A stretch of DNA of 64,000 nt, taken from assembly GCF_947172395.1 (NCBI RefSeq), contig NC_069086.1, positions 11,874,501 through 11,938,500 of the forward strand. The letters run 5' to 3'. Of this stretch, positions 1-10,299 are shown in pieces. The translations under genes were made by a program, and so were the position numbers. Below the pieces are notes generated by a model. It was given only the letters and a program-made list of their open reading frames with translations. It did not search any database and was not told the origin of the DNA. Source of the stretch: Bicyclus anynana (Eukaryota; Arthropoda; Insecta; Lepidoptera; Nymphalidae). How positions within the stretch are numbered: position 1 is the first letter of the stretch; each line of letters begins with the position of its first letter.

Positions 1-212
1 CATGAACTTAAGGCACTGGGAAATGTTTCTTATGCCGTAAATTAGGAATGCCAGATATGCTGGTCAATATCTATGATAGTTGTTATAAAAATGTATGATA
101 CGTATGTGTGAGTGAAGTACAATGTCCTGAAGACAAAAAAGGAAGAACGCACTTGGACAAATAATTTTCTTGTTAAGAATACATTCGTGATCTAGTAAGT
201 GCCGTGAGATGA

Positions 213-400
213 CGTAGGCACTTCAATATTTTAGTACACTTTGGTACTAAAATATTGAAGTGCCTACGCACTTCAATATTTTAGTACCAAAGTGTACTTT
301 GTTTGACGTAGGCACTTCAATATTTTAGTACACTTTGGTACTAAAATATTGAAGTGCCTACGCACTTCAATATTTTAGTACAATTTAGTACACTTCACAA
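213..400. repeat. 94-bp tandem duplication made of palindromes
   Basis: The arm CGTAGGCACTTCAATATTTT with AGTAC (213-237) is repeated inverted at 244-268 around a 6-nt loop. The whole unit recurs 94 bp downstream (from 307). Further partial inverted arms fill the spaces. It looks like an amplified MITE or foldback end. Confidence 0.8.
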
Positions 401-840
401 CTAATTCTACTGAATCTGTATGCACTCAATACTAACAAGTTTTAAATACATACTAGCTATACTTATAAATATCTATAGTATCTATTTAAAACTAGTTCTT
501 TTAATCTAAGAATGAATATTAAATGGTAAATATTTTTCGGTACTAGCTTTTCTTCGCTAACAAGAACTTGATTATAGAAGCATTAACTTGATTTTTATTT
601 CGTTTTAATAAGTTAATTGCGACTCAATTGCTAAGTGTCAAACAGCAAAAAAATAGCTAATCCTGTCACCCAAAGAAATATTTATTTAGAGCTTTGAATA
701 GTGTTTGGTATGTCTCGTACCTATTTCTAGCTTTTTGTGATGATTTTATTTTAGACTATTCATAGTGCTAATAAATAATAATATTAAGTAACTAAGATTT
801 TAACTAATTTATTGTGAAACGATTGTAATTCTAAACGAGT
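401..840. other. No gene seen
   Basis: AT-rich sequence with stops in all frames and no repeat that I recognise. Confidence 0.6.
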
Positions 841-846
841 ATCCAT

Positions 847-1092
847 TTGGAGCTGGTATCTGTATATCGCTTTCTAGTGCAGGGTCGCCATTTCAACACT
901 TTGGGACCCAACGCTGGAATGGAATGGCGACCCCGCACTAGAAAGCGAAATGTTGGTCGACCCTCCACCAGGTCGACTGACAACGTCAAGCGAGTCGCAG
1001 GGATTCGCTGGATGCAGGTGGCTCAGTATTGTGATGTTTGGAAGTCCCTACAAAAGGCCTATGTCCTGCAATGGACGTCCATCGGCTGATAT
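847..1092 (+). mobile_element. RTE-type LINE fragment (C-terminal end of ORF)
   Basis: Translates to EWRPRTRKRNVGRPSTRSTD, then RVAGIRWMQVAQ and YVLQWTSIG, the end of RTE-type reverse-transcriptase proteins that recurs seven more times in this window. The left part is an inverted copy of the same segment (868-892 against 923-947), so the fragment folds back on itself. Confidence 0.75.
868..947. repeat. 25-bp inverted repeat inside an RTE fragment
   Basis: CGCTTTCTAGTGCAGGGTCG at 868 pairs with 923-947 with one mismatch, so part of the LINE end is present in both orientations. Confidence 0.7.
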
Positions 1093-1592
1093 GATGCAAT
1101 AAAATTTTTGATTTACTCTTTGTACTAAGAGTGGTTCAGCTCTGTGGATCCCGTTCAGAGACTTTATTGGGATTCGTGCATCATTTCTGGCATAATTGAA
1201 TAACAAACATCCATTGACCTAAATTTTCGCATTTAAAATCGTAGATTGGATTTTTTTTTCATTCATAATATATTCACTATCAATTTATTTGTTAATATGT
1301 AAAATATATTCATTCAAACGGTTGTATGATAAAATTTGGTTAACAAAATACACTCAGCATTCATTAATCGACTTCAAAAAAAGAAGATTTACAATTCGAC
1401 GCGTATGTTTTCTTTTTTTTTAATGTTTGTTACCTTGTTCATATACTAACCAATTTAGAAAATGCTTTTTTGTTCGAAAGAGTAGGTATACTTCCAAAAT
1501 CGGTTAAGTAATTTGGTGTTCAAATCAAAATAACTGAAATACGTCTTTGAAGTCGGTTCCATTTTTATGATAAAAAGATTATTTTCTTATAC

Positions 1593-1788
1593 CTAGTAGA
1601 CGTCCCACATTTTCACCCATGTAATTCTTATTTCTTTAAGAGTACGAAAGGAAAATTTAGCCTATGTTACTCACTGATAATGTAAGTCTCCATTGATGAA
1701 AGAGTTTTTAAAATCGATCCAGTAATTTCGGAGCCTATTCCTAACAAACAAAAAATCAAATGTTACCTCTTGATAATATTAGTATAGA
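1593..1788 (-). mobile_element. Non-autonomous Helitron-like element
   Basis: On the minus strand it starts TCTATACTAATATTATCAAG and ends in CTAG. This TC...CTAG layout with AT-rich flanks recurs throughout the window. The interior shares TATAGCCTATG-like sequence with the other copies. Confidence 0.65.
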
Positions 1789-2639
1789 TCGTCGATTCAA
1801 TGTTATGAAATAGTTTGTATGGATAGTAACACGTGTTGCGTGATGTCCATAAAGGTGAGCGATGGAGGGCATTGTACTACGATCACGTTATTATTCCCGT
1901 AGGCTTTATTAGTAAATTGGTTCGCCTCCTTGCCAGATAGGTCGCTTGTATAAACAGTGTCCTTCCCTAATTTTGGTGAACAAGCCTGGTCTTCCTAGGC
2001 AGGTATTGTGTACAAGGTTTTTAATTACAGAAGGCATTATTTGTACAAATTATCTACAAAATTAATAATTCTTTCTTTACTATAAATTTTTAAATTTCTT
2101 TATGGAATATTTTTTAAAACCGATTTCAAAAAGGACCTCCTCCTTTTTGAAATCGGTTTAAAACAATTCGATGCGTATGCTACCTCGATAACTATTTATT
2201 TCGCTATATATTAACCAATTTTAAAAAATATGTTTGTTTGAAATGTTATATAGATCGGTCCCATATCATTTTCATGAAAATCAGTTTATTCGTTTCGTGT
2301 TTAAATTATTCAAAATAATTGTGTAGATCTCTGACAGGAAAAGTGAATCTTAAGTTATTTTAATACTGAAGTACCTTTACCTACGTGCATGTCTAATTAT
2401 TCATATTATCTCTAAAACATGTGGGTACGTAGATGTGTACAAAGTGGAAGCTTTCCCCGTTCTTTTGGGCACTATTCGCATTTATAATTTCAGTTGTGTA
2501 ATGTGTTTGAATACATTTATATAATAGGTACATTACTGCATGTTACATTATTAGTACATTAGTGCACCATTATCAAGATGCCCAAAAAGTAAAAGTGTTT
2601 ACTAACTTTTTAGTTTTAGCTTTATATTCCAGTACTTTT

Positions 2640-2687
2640 TTAACCGACTTCCAAAAAGGAGGAGGTTCTACGTTCGGCTGTATGTAT

Positions 2688-2726
<39 letters not shown>

Positions 2727-2830
2727 ATGTCCAGCGATAATTCCGTCAATTATGGACCGATTTTGAAAATTCTTTTTTTGTTTTGTAGGGTTTACTTCCA
2801 GGGTGGTCCCATTTTTTTCATGTCAGGATC
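2640..2830 (+). repeat. Dispersed repeat of the AACCGACTTCCAAAAAGG type with a long T-run
   Basis: TTAACCGACTTCCAAAAAGG and TTCTACGTTCGGCTGTATGT are shared with 20247-20302 and, more weakly, with 1370-1430, 2115-2180 and 37275-37340. A run of more than 30 T lies within. I know this as a common lepidopteran repeat but cannot class it. Confidence 0.6.
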
Positions 2831-2934
2831 TGATGATGGCATCCTGGAGAAATTGAGGGGAACTTTCGAAAGTTGTAGAGACGGCTAGTACGTTTGTTAG
2901 TGTTTCCATAAGGTATTTTAAACCACTACAACTT

Positions 2935-3470
2935 TATGAAGGTTTGGAGTTGGTCTGATGATGGAGCCGAAACACAGACGATGGAACTCGTCAAGGATTT
3001 GCAGCATTCACCTTTTGTTTGGGCTTGATTAATTTGTATTGATGAGTACTTTCCACCTACATGGGTTGTGACTGTATTAAGGGTCTGGTGATGAAGACGA
3101 GAGACAGTGAAGAGAACTCCTCGACGGTTCACAGTAGCTACTTTGTGTTTGGACTTGATAAATTTGTAATGATGAGAACTTTCCACCTACATGGATTGTG
3201 ACTGTATTAAGGGTCTGATGATGAAGACGAGGGACAGTGAAGAGAACTCCTCGACGGTTCACAGTAGCTACCTTGTGTTTGGACTTGATAAATTTGTATT
3301 GATGAGAACTTTCCACCTAGATGGATTGCGAATGTATTAAGGGTCTGGTGATGAAGACGAAGCACAGTGAAGAGAACTCCTCGACGGCTCTCAGTAGCTA
3401 CCTTGTGTTTGGACTTGATAATTTTGTATTTATAAGAACTTTCCACTTAGATAGGTTGTGACTGTACACA
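2935..3470. repeat. Tandem repeat of about 130 bp, roughly four copies
   Basis: GGTCTGGTGATGAAGACGA, CAGTGAAGAGAACTCCTCGA and GAACTTTCCACCTACATGG recur with a 130-bp period. The first unit is the most diverged. Each unit opens a minus-strand frame, but the period is not a multiple of three and the frames do not join, so it is not a protein repeat. Confidence 0.85.
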
Positions 3471-3503
3471 CACAGTGGGTATGCTAACACTAAAAATAAA
3501 AAA

Positions 3504-3915
3504 ATAAAAATTTTAATAAAAAAAATTCAACCGACTTCCAACTCAAATAAAAATTTTAATAAAAAAAATTCAACCGACTTCCAACTCAAAAAATAACTTT
3601 AACTAAAAAGCAAAAAATAACATCCTACCTATGTGCTACCTACTGATCAGTTTGAAGGCGGTGCCAAGCCAGTGATGTTTTAATTAAATACGTTTAAACT
3701 AAATTTCTGTGATTATTCCAGAAACAGCTTTAATTAAAACACGACACTGGCTTGGCACCGCCTTCAAACTGATCAGTAGGTAGCACATAGGTAGGATGTT
3801 ATTTTTTGCTTTTTAGTTAAAGTTATTTTTTGAGTTGGAAGTCGGTTGAATTTTTTTTATTAAAATTTTTATTTGAGTTGGAAGTCGGTTGAATTTTTTT
3901 TATTAAAATTTTTAT
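3504..3915. repeat. Foldback element with 171-bp inverted arms
   Basis: Arms 3504-3674 and 3745-3915 are exact complements as far as I can read. The 70-bp spacer itself has a GTTTTAATTAAA inverted pair near its edges. Each arm contains a 43-bp tandem duplication starting ATAAAAATTTTAATAAA. No coding capacity. Confidence 0.85.
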
Positions 3916-4077
3916 CGTATAATATGTTGGTCACATGTCGATTATTACTATTATTATAATATGTACAATCTCTTATTCTCTTTTTTGCCACAGAGATCTG
4001 GGATGTGATTTTATACCGATTTTATCGATATTATCGATGTAATATTTACCTATAATAAGTTTGCCTATTTTGGCTTC

Positions 4078-4146
4078 TTAGATTGCATCATCACTTACCA
4101 TCAGGTGAGATTGTAGTCAAGGGATAACTTGTAAAGAAAAAAAAAA
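4078..4146 (+). mobile_element. SINE family B 3' end fragment
   Basis: GATTGCATCATCACTTACCA TCAGGTGAG and the adjoining AAGGGATAACTTGTAAAG with poly(A) are the last 60 bp of family B. Confidence 0.65.
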
Positions 4147-4447
4147 GTTTTATTAGAATTTGAACTTTATTTTTATGGGATGTCAAAAATAAAACCATGA
4201 TGTCACTTTACAGAATGCAGGGGCTGATTTGACTTTTCCATTGAGTGCCTACTGTCGCGTTAATTATTTATTTATTGGTACTCAGATGTCGAAGTGAAAC
4301 GACTTATTCTCACATTTGTGTAAACTTGGACAAAAGAGGATTCAGTTTTTTTTGGACAAGCTATTTCAAGCGCAAATTGTGAACTATTATCAAAGCGCAC
4401 GTATATCATACGACGTTTTATAACACATCTGAGAGGAAACACACTTT

Positions 4448-4480
4448 GATGCAAATTCACTTTGAAAGTGAATTTGCATC
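4448..4480. repeat. Perfect 16-bp-arm palindrome
   Basis: GATGCAAATTCACTTT is followed after one base by its exact complement. Confidence 0.7.
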
Positions 4481-4741
4481 TTTGCCTGTTTTCCTTATGA
4501 TGACATTTTGATACGTTTGTCAGTTTCACACAGATAACGAAGTGCGCACACTAGCGTTTGTTGTGAGTGTGTGTGAGTGTGTGTGTTATAAAATAAATTA
4601 TTATACAGATTTCTGTGCTGTTTTTATAGATAGTTTAATCTATGCCAGGAGCAACTTAATAGTCTTTGTTTTATTGAGATCAGTCGTCGGTAAACCAAAG
4701 TATCACCCAAACAAAGTTGCAGGCGTTTGCTAATAATAATA

Positions 4742-4810
4742 AGATTGCATCATCACTTACCATCAAGTGAGATTGTAGTCAAGGGCAAACTTTTTTTATT
4801 TAAAAAAAAA
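4742..4810 (+). mobile_element. SINE family B 3' end fragment
   Basis: The same terminal sequence (GATTGCATCATCACTTACCA) as the copy near 4.1 kb. It is followed immediately by an antisense family C SINE. Confidence 0.65.
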
Positions 4811-4829
4811 TATTTGCCATATGTTTTTT

Positions 4830-4990
4830 TTTTATATGACCAATATTCCCCATTCCCCATTCCCATTCAACTAGTCGGGAAAGACTGTATTAGGAGTGGG
4901 TACGACAATAGACCAACGAAGCGGGGATCGAACCACCACCACTCGGTGATGAGTCCGACCGCTCTTGCCGTTAAGCTATTGAGGCTCTAT
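4830..4990 (-). mobile_element. tRNA-derived SINE, family C
   Basis: On the minus strand the head reads AGCCTCAATAGCTTAACGGC (box A) and GTGGTTCGATCCCC (box B), then TCGTACCCACTCCTAATACA. Two further copies lie at 7.8 and 47.3 kb. Confidence 0.75.
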
Positions 4991-5249
4991 TAACTTGTAG
5001 AGAATAAAAAAATATTTAATAAATACAGGTATGTTTGCAGCCATCGACCAATTATATTATACAAAGTACCTATTCGTATTATACAAGTTTGCGGCAAACA
5101 TAAATTAAAGTAAATTGAATAGCGGAAACGCAGTCGTCGAAATATAAAACGCGGGTGGCACAGCTGTTGATGACAGTACGCAATTATATTACACCTGTCT
5201 CGCAACGTGTGCGATTGTCATATACCGACTACTAGAAGTTTATCTAGTA

Positions 5250-5595
5250 CTAGCGAACGGTCTGGACTTCGTCCGCGTTAAATTCAGTTTTTTACAAATC
5301 CCGCGGGAAGCATGGATTTTCCGGGATGAAAAGTAGCCTATGTGTTAATTCAGAGTAAAATCTGTTATCATTCCAAATTTCAGCCAAATCGTCGCAAAAT
5401 TGACAAAGTTTCATACAAACTTTCATCCCCTATTATATTCCTTTGGGGTAGAATTAATCAAAATCCTTCCTTAACGGATGCCTACGTTATAACATCTACT
5501 TGCATGCCAACTTTCAGCCCGATCCGTCCAATAGTTTGGGCTGTGCGTTGAATGATCACTGTCAGTCAGTCACCTTTCAGTTTTATAAATTCAGA
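5250..5595 (-). mobile_element. Non-autonomous Helitron-like element
   Basis: Plus strand starts CTAGCGAACGGTCTGGACTT, then CAAATCCCGCGGGAAGCATG and AAAAGTAGCCTATGTGTTAA; the far end has GTCAGTCAGTCACC. The end hairpin is mutated. Confidence 0.65.
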
Positions 5596-5604
5596 CTAGT
5601 ATAT

Positions 5605-5785
5605 GCCACGCGGTCTCATCCGCGTATAGTTCCCGTTCCCGTGGGAATACAGGAATAAAATATAGCCTATGTTACTCGGGGAAGATGTAGCTTTCATATG
5701 GTGATAGAATTATTAAAATCAGTTTAGTAGTTTTTTAGTTAAATCGTAACAAAAAAAAAACTAATGTTACATCTTACTATCTTTA
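5605..5785 (-). mobile_element. Helitron-like fragment
   Basis: CACGCGGTCTCATCCGCGTA and TTCCCGTTCCCGTGGGAATA, followed by AAATATAGCCTATGTTACTC, belong to the second Helitron subfamily seen at 15.2 and 36.9 kb. Confidence 0.55.
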
Positions 5786-5799
5786 ATTATTTATTAATA

Positions 5800-6840
5800 G
5801 TTTATTAAAGTTAAAATAGAAAACTAAAGCAGCATCTAACTATTACGAATCGGTATGCCGTTACAATGTTGCAATGCTGCCGTAAACCGGATGACTTTCT
5901 GTCACTGGCGTAGTAGAACATAGGCCTGCGATAGTCACACTTACCACATTTTTGAAATTCGTGAGCCCACCCTCCTAACCGTAGCCAAATCATGGGGTTT
6001 GGATCGCGGTGTCTTTAAAAAATTTGAAAGGTCCAAATCAATTGTCCTAGTATAACACGTAATTTACTGACATTTACTGATTATTATTTTCGTAATTTAC
6101 TGATAATTATTTTCAACGGGATATCATGAAGAATCATGTCTCCACAGACCCTTTTCTTTGTGGCCTTCCTTCGCATCCTTCGCAATAGGACCTTAAAGAA
6201 GGGTTGCAACGAAACGAAGTGATTGGCTACTGGATACATGATTTCTTATATTAGGTAAAAATAAAAAAATATATATATATTACGTTTTATATTTGGACGG
6301 TTGAGGGTTTGGAAACTTTCAAAGCCAGTACGGTCCAAAATCAGTCATATTTTCCGTAGCTAAGAAAGGAGAATGCGGACTGACAATCTTCTAACCTTTA
6401 TAAAATGAGGCATATCTGACTGTCGCTGGCGTTTACATGGTATAATGGAACGCCGGCGGCTTCTTCGCAACGACCAATTTATTAGCTATAGCCAAAAGCA
6501 ACCGGCGGCCAGTACTGAATTCAGTTCCATAGTTTTTATCATTAATAGTCGAAGAACACAGAAAATAACACTTCTTGAATTAACTTTCTCAATCAGCGTT
6601 ATGTCACTACCTATGTGAGAAGTTTCAATGGTGCCTTATAATAATTTTGAAATTTATTTGTTATTATGTTTTTAGTAAACAGAAGTTTTGAAGTGATAAC
6701 TTCTAATGGCAGGGTTAACATCTTAACGTAACTTAACGCGTTATGGCGCCTCTGTCTGGCTTCCCTTTCTCTCACTTCTTCTGTCTTGACTTCTGTCGGG
6801 CGTCCCGAGACGCACACGTTTTTTTAAATAATACTTATTT
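5800..6840. other. No gene seen; probable old LINE debris
   Basis: Blocks such as ATATCATGAAGAATCATGTC (6120) and GCAACGAAACGAAGTGATTG recall 58735-58900 (ATATCATGAGGAATCATGTT), so the stretch probably holds pieces of a shared but unidentified element. No conserved protein is readable. Confidence 0.45.
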
Positions 6841-6924
6841 ACAAAAATAATGGAAATTTTCTTTTATATATTACTTCTGTACATCCTAGCCTATACCTTT
6901 ATAATTTTTATTATTAGTTTCTTC

Positions 6925-7058
6925 GTTAGGTTGCCGTTGTTAAGAGATCGCTTTTTAGCGATAAGGCCGCCTATTGTGCATTTTCTTTTTCTCCTTTATT
7001 TTTCTGTATTGTATGTTTCTTTGTGGTGTACAATAAAGTGTATTTTCATTTCATTCAA
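6925..7058 (+). mobile_element. LINE 3' terminal fragment
   Basis: The AGAGATCGCTTTTTAGCGAT stem, a T-rich stretch and ACAATAAAGTGTATTTTC form a 3' end that I recognise as common to lepidopteran LINEs. It is followed directly by a Helitron terminus. A related stub lies near 63055-63125. Confidence 0.55.
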
Positions 7059-7061
7059 ACA

Positions 7062-7102
7062 AACAAACAAACTCTTCAGCTTTATAATATTAGTATAGAT
7101 GT
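7062..7102 (-). mobile_element. Helitron-like 5' terminus fragment
   Basis: CTCTTCAGCTTTATAATATT AGTATAGAT is the complement of the TCTATACTAATATTATAAAG start. Confidence 0.5.
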
Positions 7103-7811
7103 TACAGTTTATTGGGAAAACTCTGACTTACATTTCCATCAAACACGCGGGTGGCACAAGCTGTTGATCAACGTAATTGCATAGCACCTGCTTCACAACC
7201 TGTGCTTACGGCCACCATTGCTGTCGCCGTTATGTTAATGACTGTTTGATGGGAAATCTAATTGCGAAATGTACAACGACAGACAGCCTAGACATCCTTC
7301 TATTGTTTGTTTTTGATTACAATCTCTCTCATATGTAAGTACCGTCTGGTACCGTATAGCACAGGTTTTGCTCGTAAGACGGATAGTCTGAAAATATTGT
7401 ACGATAATAGTTAACTTGTAACTATAAAATGTATATAACCTAGTTACGAGTTGTGATATTTTAAAGGAAGAGCATATGTATTTACTTAATATAAGGTCTC
7501 AGCCCTATTATTTAATGTTATGTTTATAACGAATAAATTTCATTTTATTTTTCAATAGTGAGTGTACAGTGTAACATTGGTTGGTTTAAGTAATCAATTT
7601 ACAATAAAAAAGCTACTTTTTAAACCTGTTTAAATCATAATATGTCATTTGCAAACAATCAATTTATAAAAGACATACATTTAAACTATTTATACCCTAT
7701 GGCTACCTAAAACGTATATTAAGTAAGTATATAATTTGCTCGTTTTGTCAAAATATATACTTACTTAATTAAAATCACAAATTCACAGTTTTTTTTAAAG
7801 GACACATATTT

Positions 7812-7966
7812 TTTATAATATGACCAATATTCCCATTTCCCTCCATCTAGTCGGGAAAGAGTGTGCTAGGAGTGGGTACGACAATAGACTAACGGGGTGA
7901 GGATTGAACCACCACCCCACGGTGGTGAATCCAACTGCTCTTACCGTTGAGCTATTGAGGCTTTAA
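7812..7966 (-). mobile_element. tRNA-derived SINE, family C
   Basis: Second copy of family C (GCCTCAATAGCTCAACGGTA on minus), with the same CGGGAAAGAGTGTGCTAGGA end on plus. Confidence 0.75.
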
Positions 7967-8339
7967 AGTTAATTAGAGATGTTTAAAATGTTGATTTTCA
8001 GCAAGTTAATTAACTGTAACACTGTTTTCCATATCAGGGAGCACACTGCTTATGTCGAAAATTGCGCAACTTCAATTTACATAGCATTAGAAATGTTTAG
8101 TCACGAAATTCTACCGTCATCATGTTGGTATGCAAACTCTCGGCTCAATTCCTGACGATAGTTTGTGATCGTAGTCAATGTCTAACCATCATTTGAATTT
8201 AATACATCGGAACCATAAATATTCGTCATTTGAATTTAATAAAACATCAGTAACTACAAAAAAGTGTGGCGTCAAAGACTTTCGTCTTTAACCGTTGTTT
8301 GTAATATTTGCCTAAATTATAATGTGATATAAGTTTTCG

Positions 8340-8730
8340 AAGATTAATAGGCCGGTCAATCTAGACCAAAAAATGAGAGTGAAGGTACATTACATCCCAA
8401 CAAGCTGAAAATCAGTAAAATTGTTCAAAACATAATTATTAACAATGCTTAAGTTTCCCCATCATTCCCATGTATTGAATTTTTTTATTCAAGGTCAAAG
8501 GTCAAAAAATGAGATTTTCGCAAAACGGTAAGTTTTAACATGAAAGTACTTTAGACAAAAATTGTAGATCATAAAATTATCTATAAAAATGTATCAATAC
8601 TTTTTTCTTACTAGCCACCGTTTCTGAGATATAACGATCCGAAAAGTTATAAAAGTTGTTGGGACTTTATGCACCTTCGAATGTCTCAATTGACCTACAA
8701 AGTTTTTCGGCTCAAACATTTTTTTCCTTT
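8340..8730. other. Unclassified block, possibly a dispersed repeat
   Basis: Less decayed-looking sequence with motifs AAAATGAGATTTTCGCAAAA and CCACCGTTTCTGAGATATAA. It gives no open frame over 60 codons. I suspect a lepidopteran transposon piece but cannot place it. Confidence 0.35.
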
Positions 8731-8991
8731 GTAAAGTAAAATTCCCGAATGAGGACATTGTTTATACATATAACAAGTAAGCTTAACAAGTTTAATTTCA
8801 TACAACAAAAACTGTTGGCCATTTCGCGCATCAACCGCGTAAGCGCGTCCAGGTGTTTAAGGCAAGTTTTTATAGCGTCGGCACGCGCATATGCAAGAGA
8901 TCTATCAATGAGTTAAACACTATAATTGGTTAGACTTGCGCCGTCGCAGGTGATACTTCCCATCACAGAATAAAGATGATCCAGAATGAGT

Positions 8992-9041
8992 CTTTATAAG
9001 CAGCGTTTACCACGCTGCTTATAAAGCAGGTGGTAAACGCT
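8992..9041. repeat. Two overlapping, mutually exclusive hairpins
   Basis: CTTTATAAGCAGCG (8992-9005) pairs with 9013-9026. AGCGTTTACCAC (9002-9013) pairs with 9030-9041. The two stems share bases and cannot form together. Confidence 0.7.
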
Positions 9042-9059
9042 ATACATAAAAAAACGCGT

Positions 9060-10100
9060 CACGCGTCTCCTTGACATCCGCATATACAATTTTTTTTCAT
9101 AATTTGTATTTCAAAATTTAACACTAACGATAATAATGTAAATTAATATAAGAATCATAACACCATCTTATTTCTTTAGCTTTTGTCAACAGTTTTTAAA
9201 ATATTTAAAAACATAAGACGACATTTTTCTTGAATAATATTGAAAATTACTAATGCGACGCTTCGTGTCGTACTGAGTCCAGAATGTATTCGTTTTTGAA
9301 TTTTGTATTTGGAACGACTACGAGCGTGCGCTCTCTATCTGCCTTTTATTTTTTAATCTGTGCTTCCCATTTGGAAAATATTATTCTTGATGCGTCCGCA
9401 TTCATAACCGTTATTAAAGTATTTTAATGTTTTTGTCTGTAGTTTGTGGTGTCCCGTTATTACAAGCTGGTGGGTAATTATAAGGCTTTATGGGTCGTTC
9501 TGGTTAGAGAATGGTATGTGTCATCTGCGGTAATGCAGTAAATGCTTTCGTACCTTTAAAGCGGTAACCACATTGTCGACATTCTCAGGGTGCTGATAAT
9601 TGCTTGTATTATTTCAAATGTTTTAAAAAGATGTTTTTCAAAATTCTAGTTTTTATCTACTACAAACTCCAAATACGATAAAGCCGTTATAGAATTCACC
9701 TGCTTTGTTTTTTTTATAGCACTGTCCATCTGTACTGAGTATATTGGTTACTGCGACAACCATTTACTATTATGGTCTTATTACTATCTACTAGTATTGC
9801 TGAGCTACTAATTAGCTTCTAATTAGTTTTAATTAGCATTCCCATAAGTGCGAATAGCTTGTAAAGTTCGTACTTATTTAATAAATTGCCGATTACCGTT
9901 GAGATTAAGCTTTGAATGTTTGTTACTGTTATGCTCGTTGAATCAGTGACATGCAATAGATGCAAAAATGCACTGCTTACCCTGGGATTCTTAACGAACT
10001 GTACATTCGAGAAGTAATACTTAATTTTGGTCAATTTTTACGTTTAGTGCTTATCCTAGTTGAAAACTTCGGGCACGCCACGTCGTAGAATAGAGTTAAG
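9060..10100. other. No gene seen
   Basis: Mostly unique AT-rich sequence without recognised repeats or exons. If the navigator gene extends upstream, this is intron. Confidence 0.5.
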
Positions 10101-10106
10101 TTGTCA

Positions 10107-10299
10107 TCTATACTAATATTATAAAGATAAAGAGTTTGTTTGATTAAACGCGTTAATCTCAGGAACTACTGGTCCGATTTGAAAAATTCTTTCAGTGTTA
10201 GATAGCCCATTTATCGAGGAAGGCTATAGGCTATATTATCCCCACAATTCTACTGGAACATGAACCACGCGGGTGAAAACGCGCGGCATCAGCTATTAG
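10107..10299 (+). mobile_element. Non-autonomous Helitron-like element
   Basis: Starts TCTATACTAATATTATAAAG after an A, with GGAACTACTGGTCCGATTTG in the middle, and ends at a GCGCGGCATCAGCTATTAG hairpin-like 3' end. Confidence 0.7.

Noticed and set aside
2562..2888. 108-codon frame with a run of Phe
   Set aside because: The Phe run is a poly-T tract inside a dispersed repeat; no real protein is indicated.
2926..3446. Three overlapping antisense frames with the same peptide pattern
   Set aside because: They come from a 130-bp tandem repeat whose period is not a multiple of three; they do not join into a protein.
2935..3470. Possible CRISPR-like array
   Set aside because: The 130-bp units are contiguous, with no distinct spacers, and the genome is eukaryotic.
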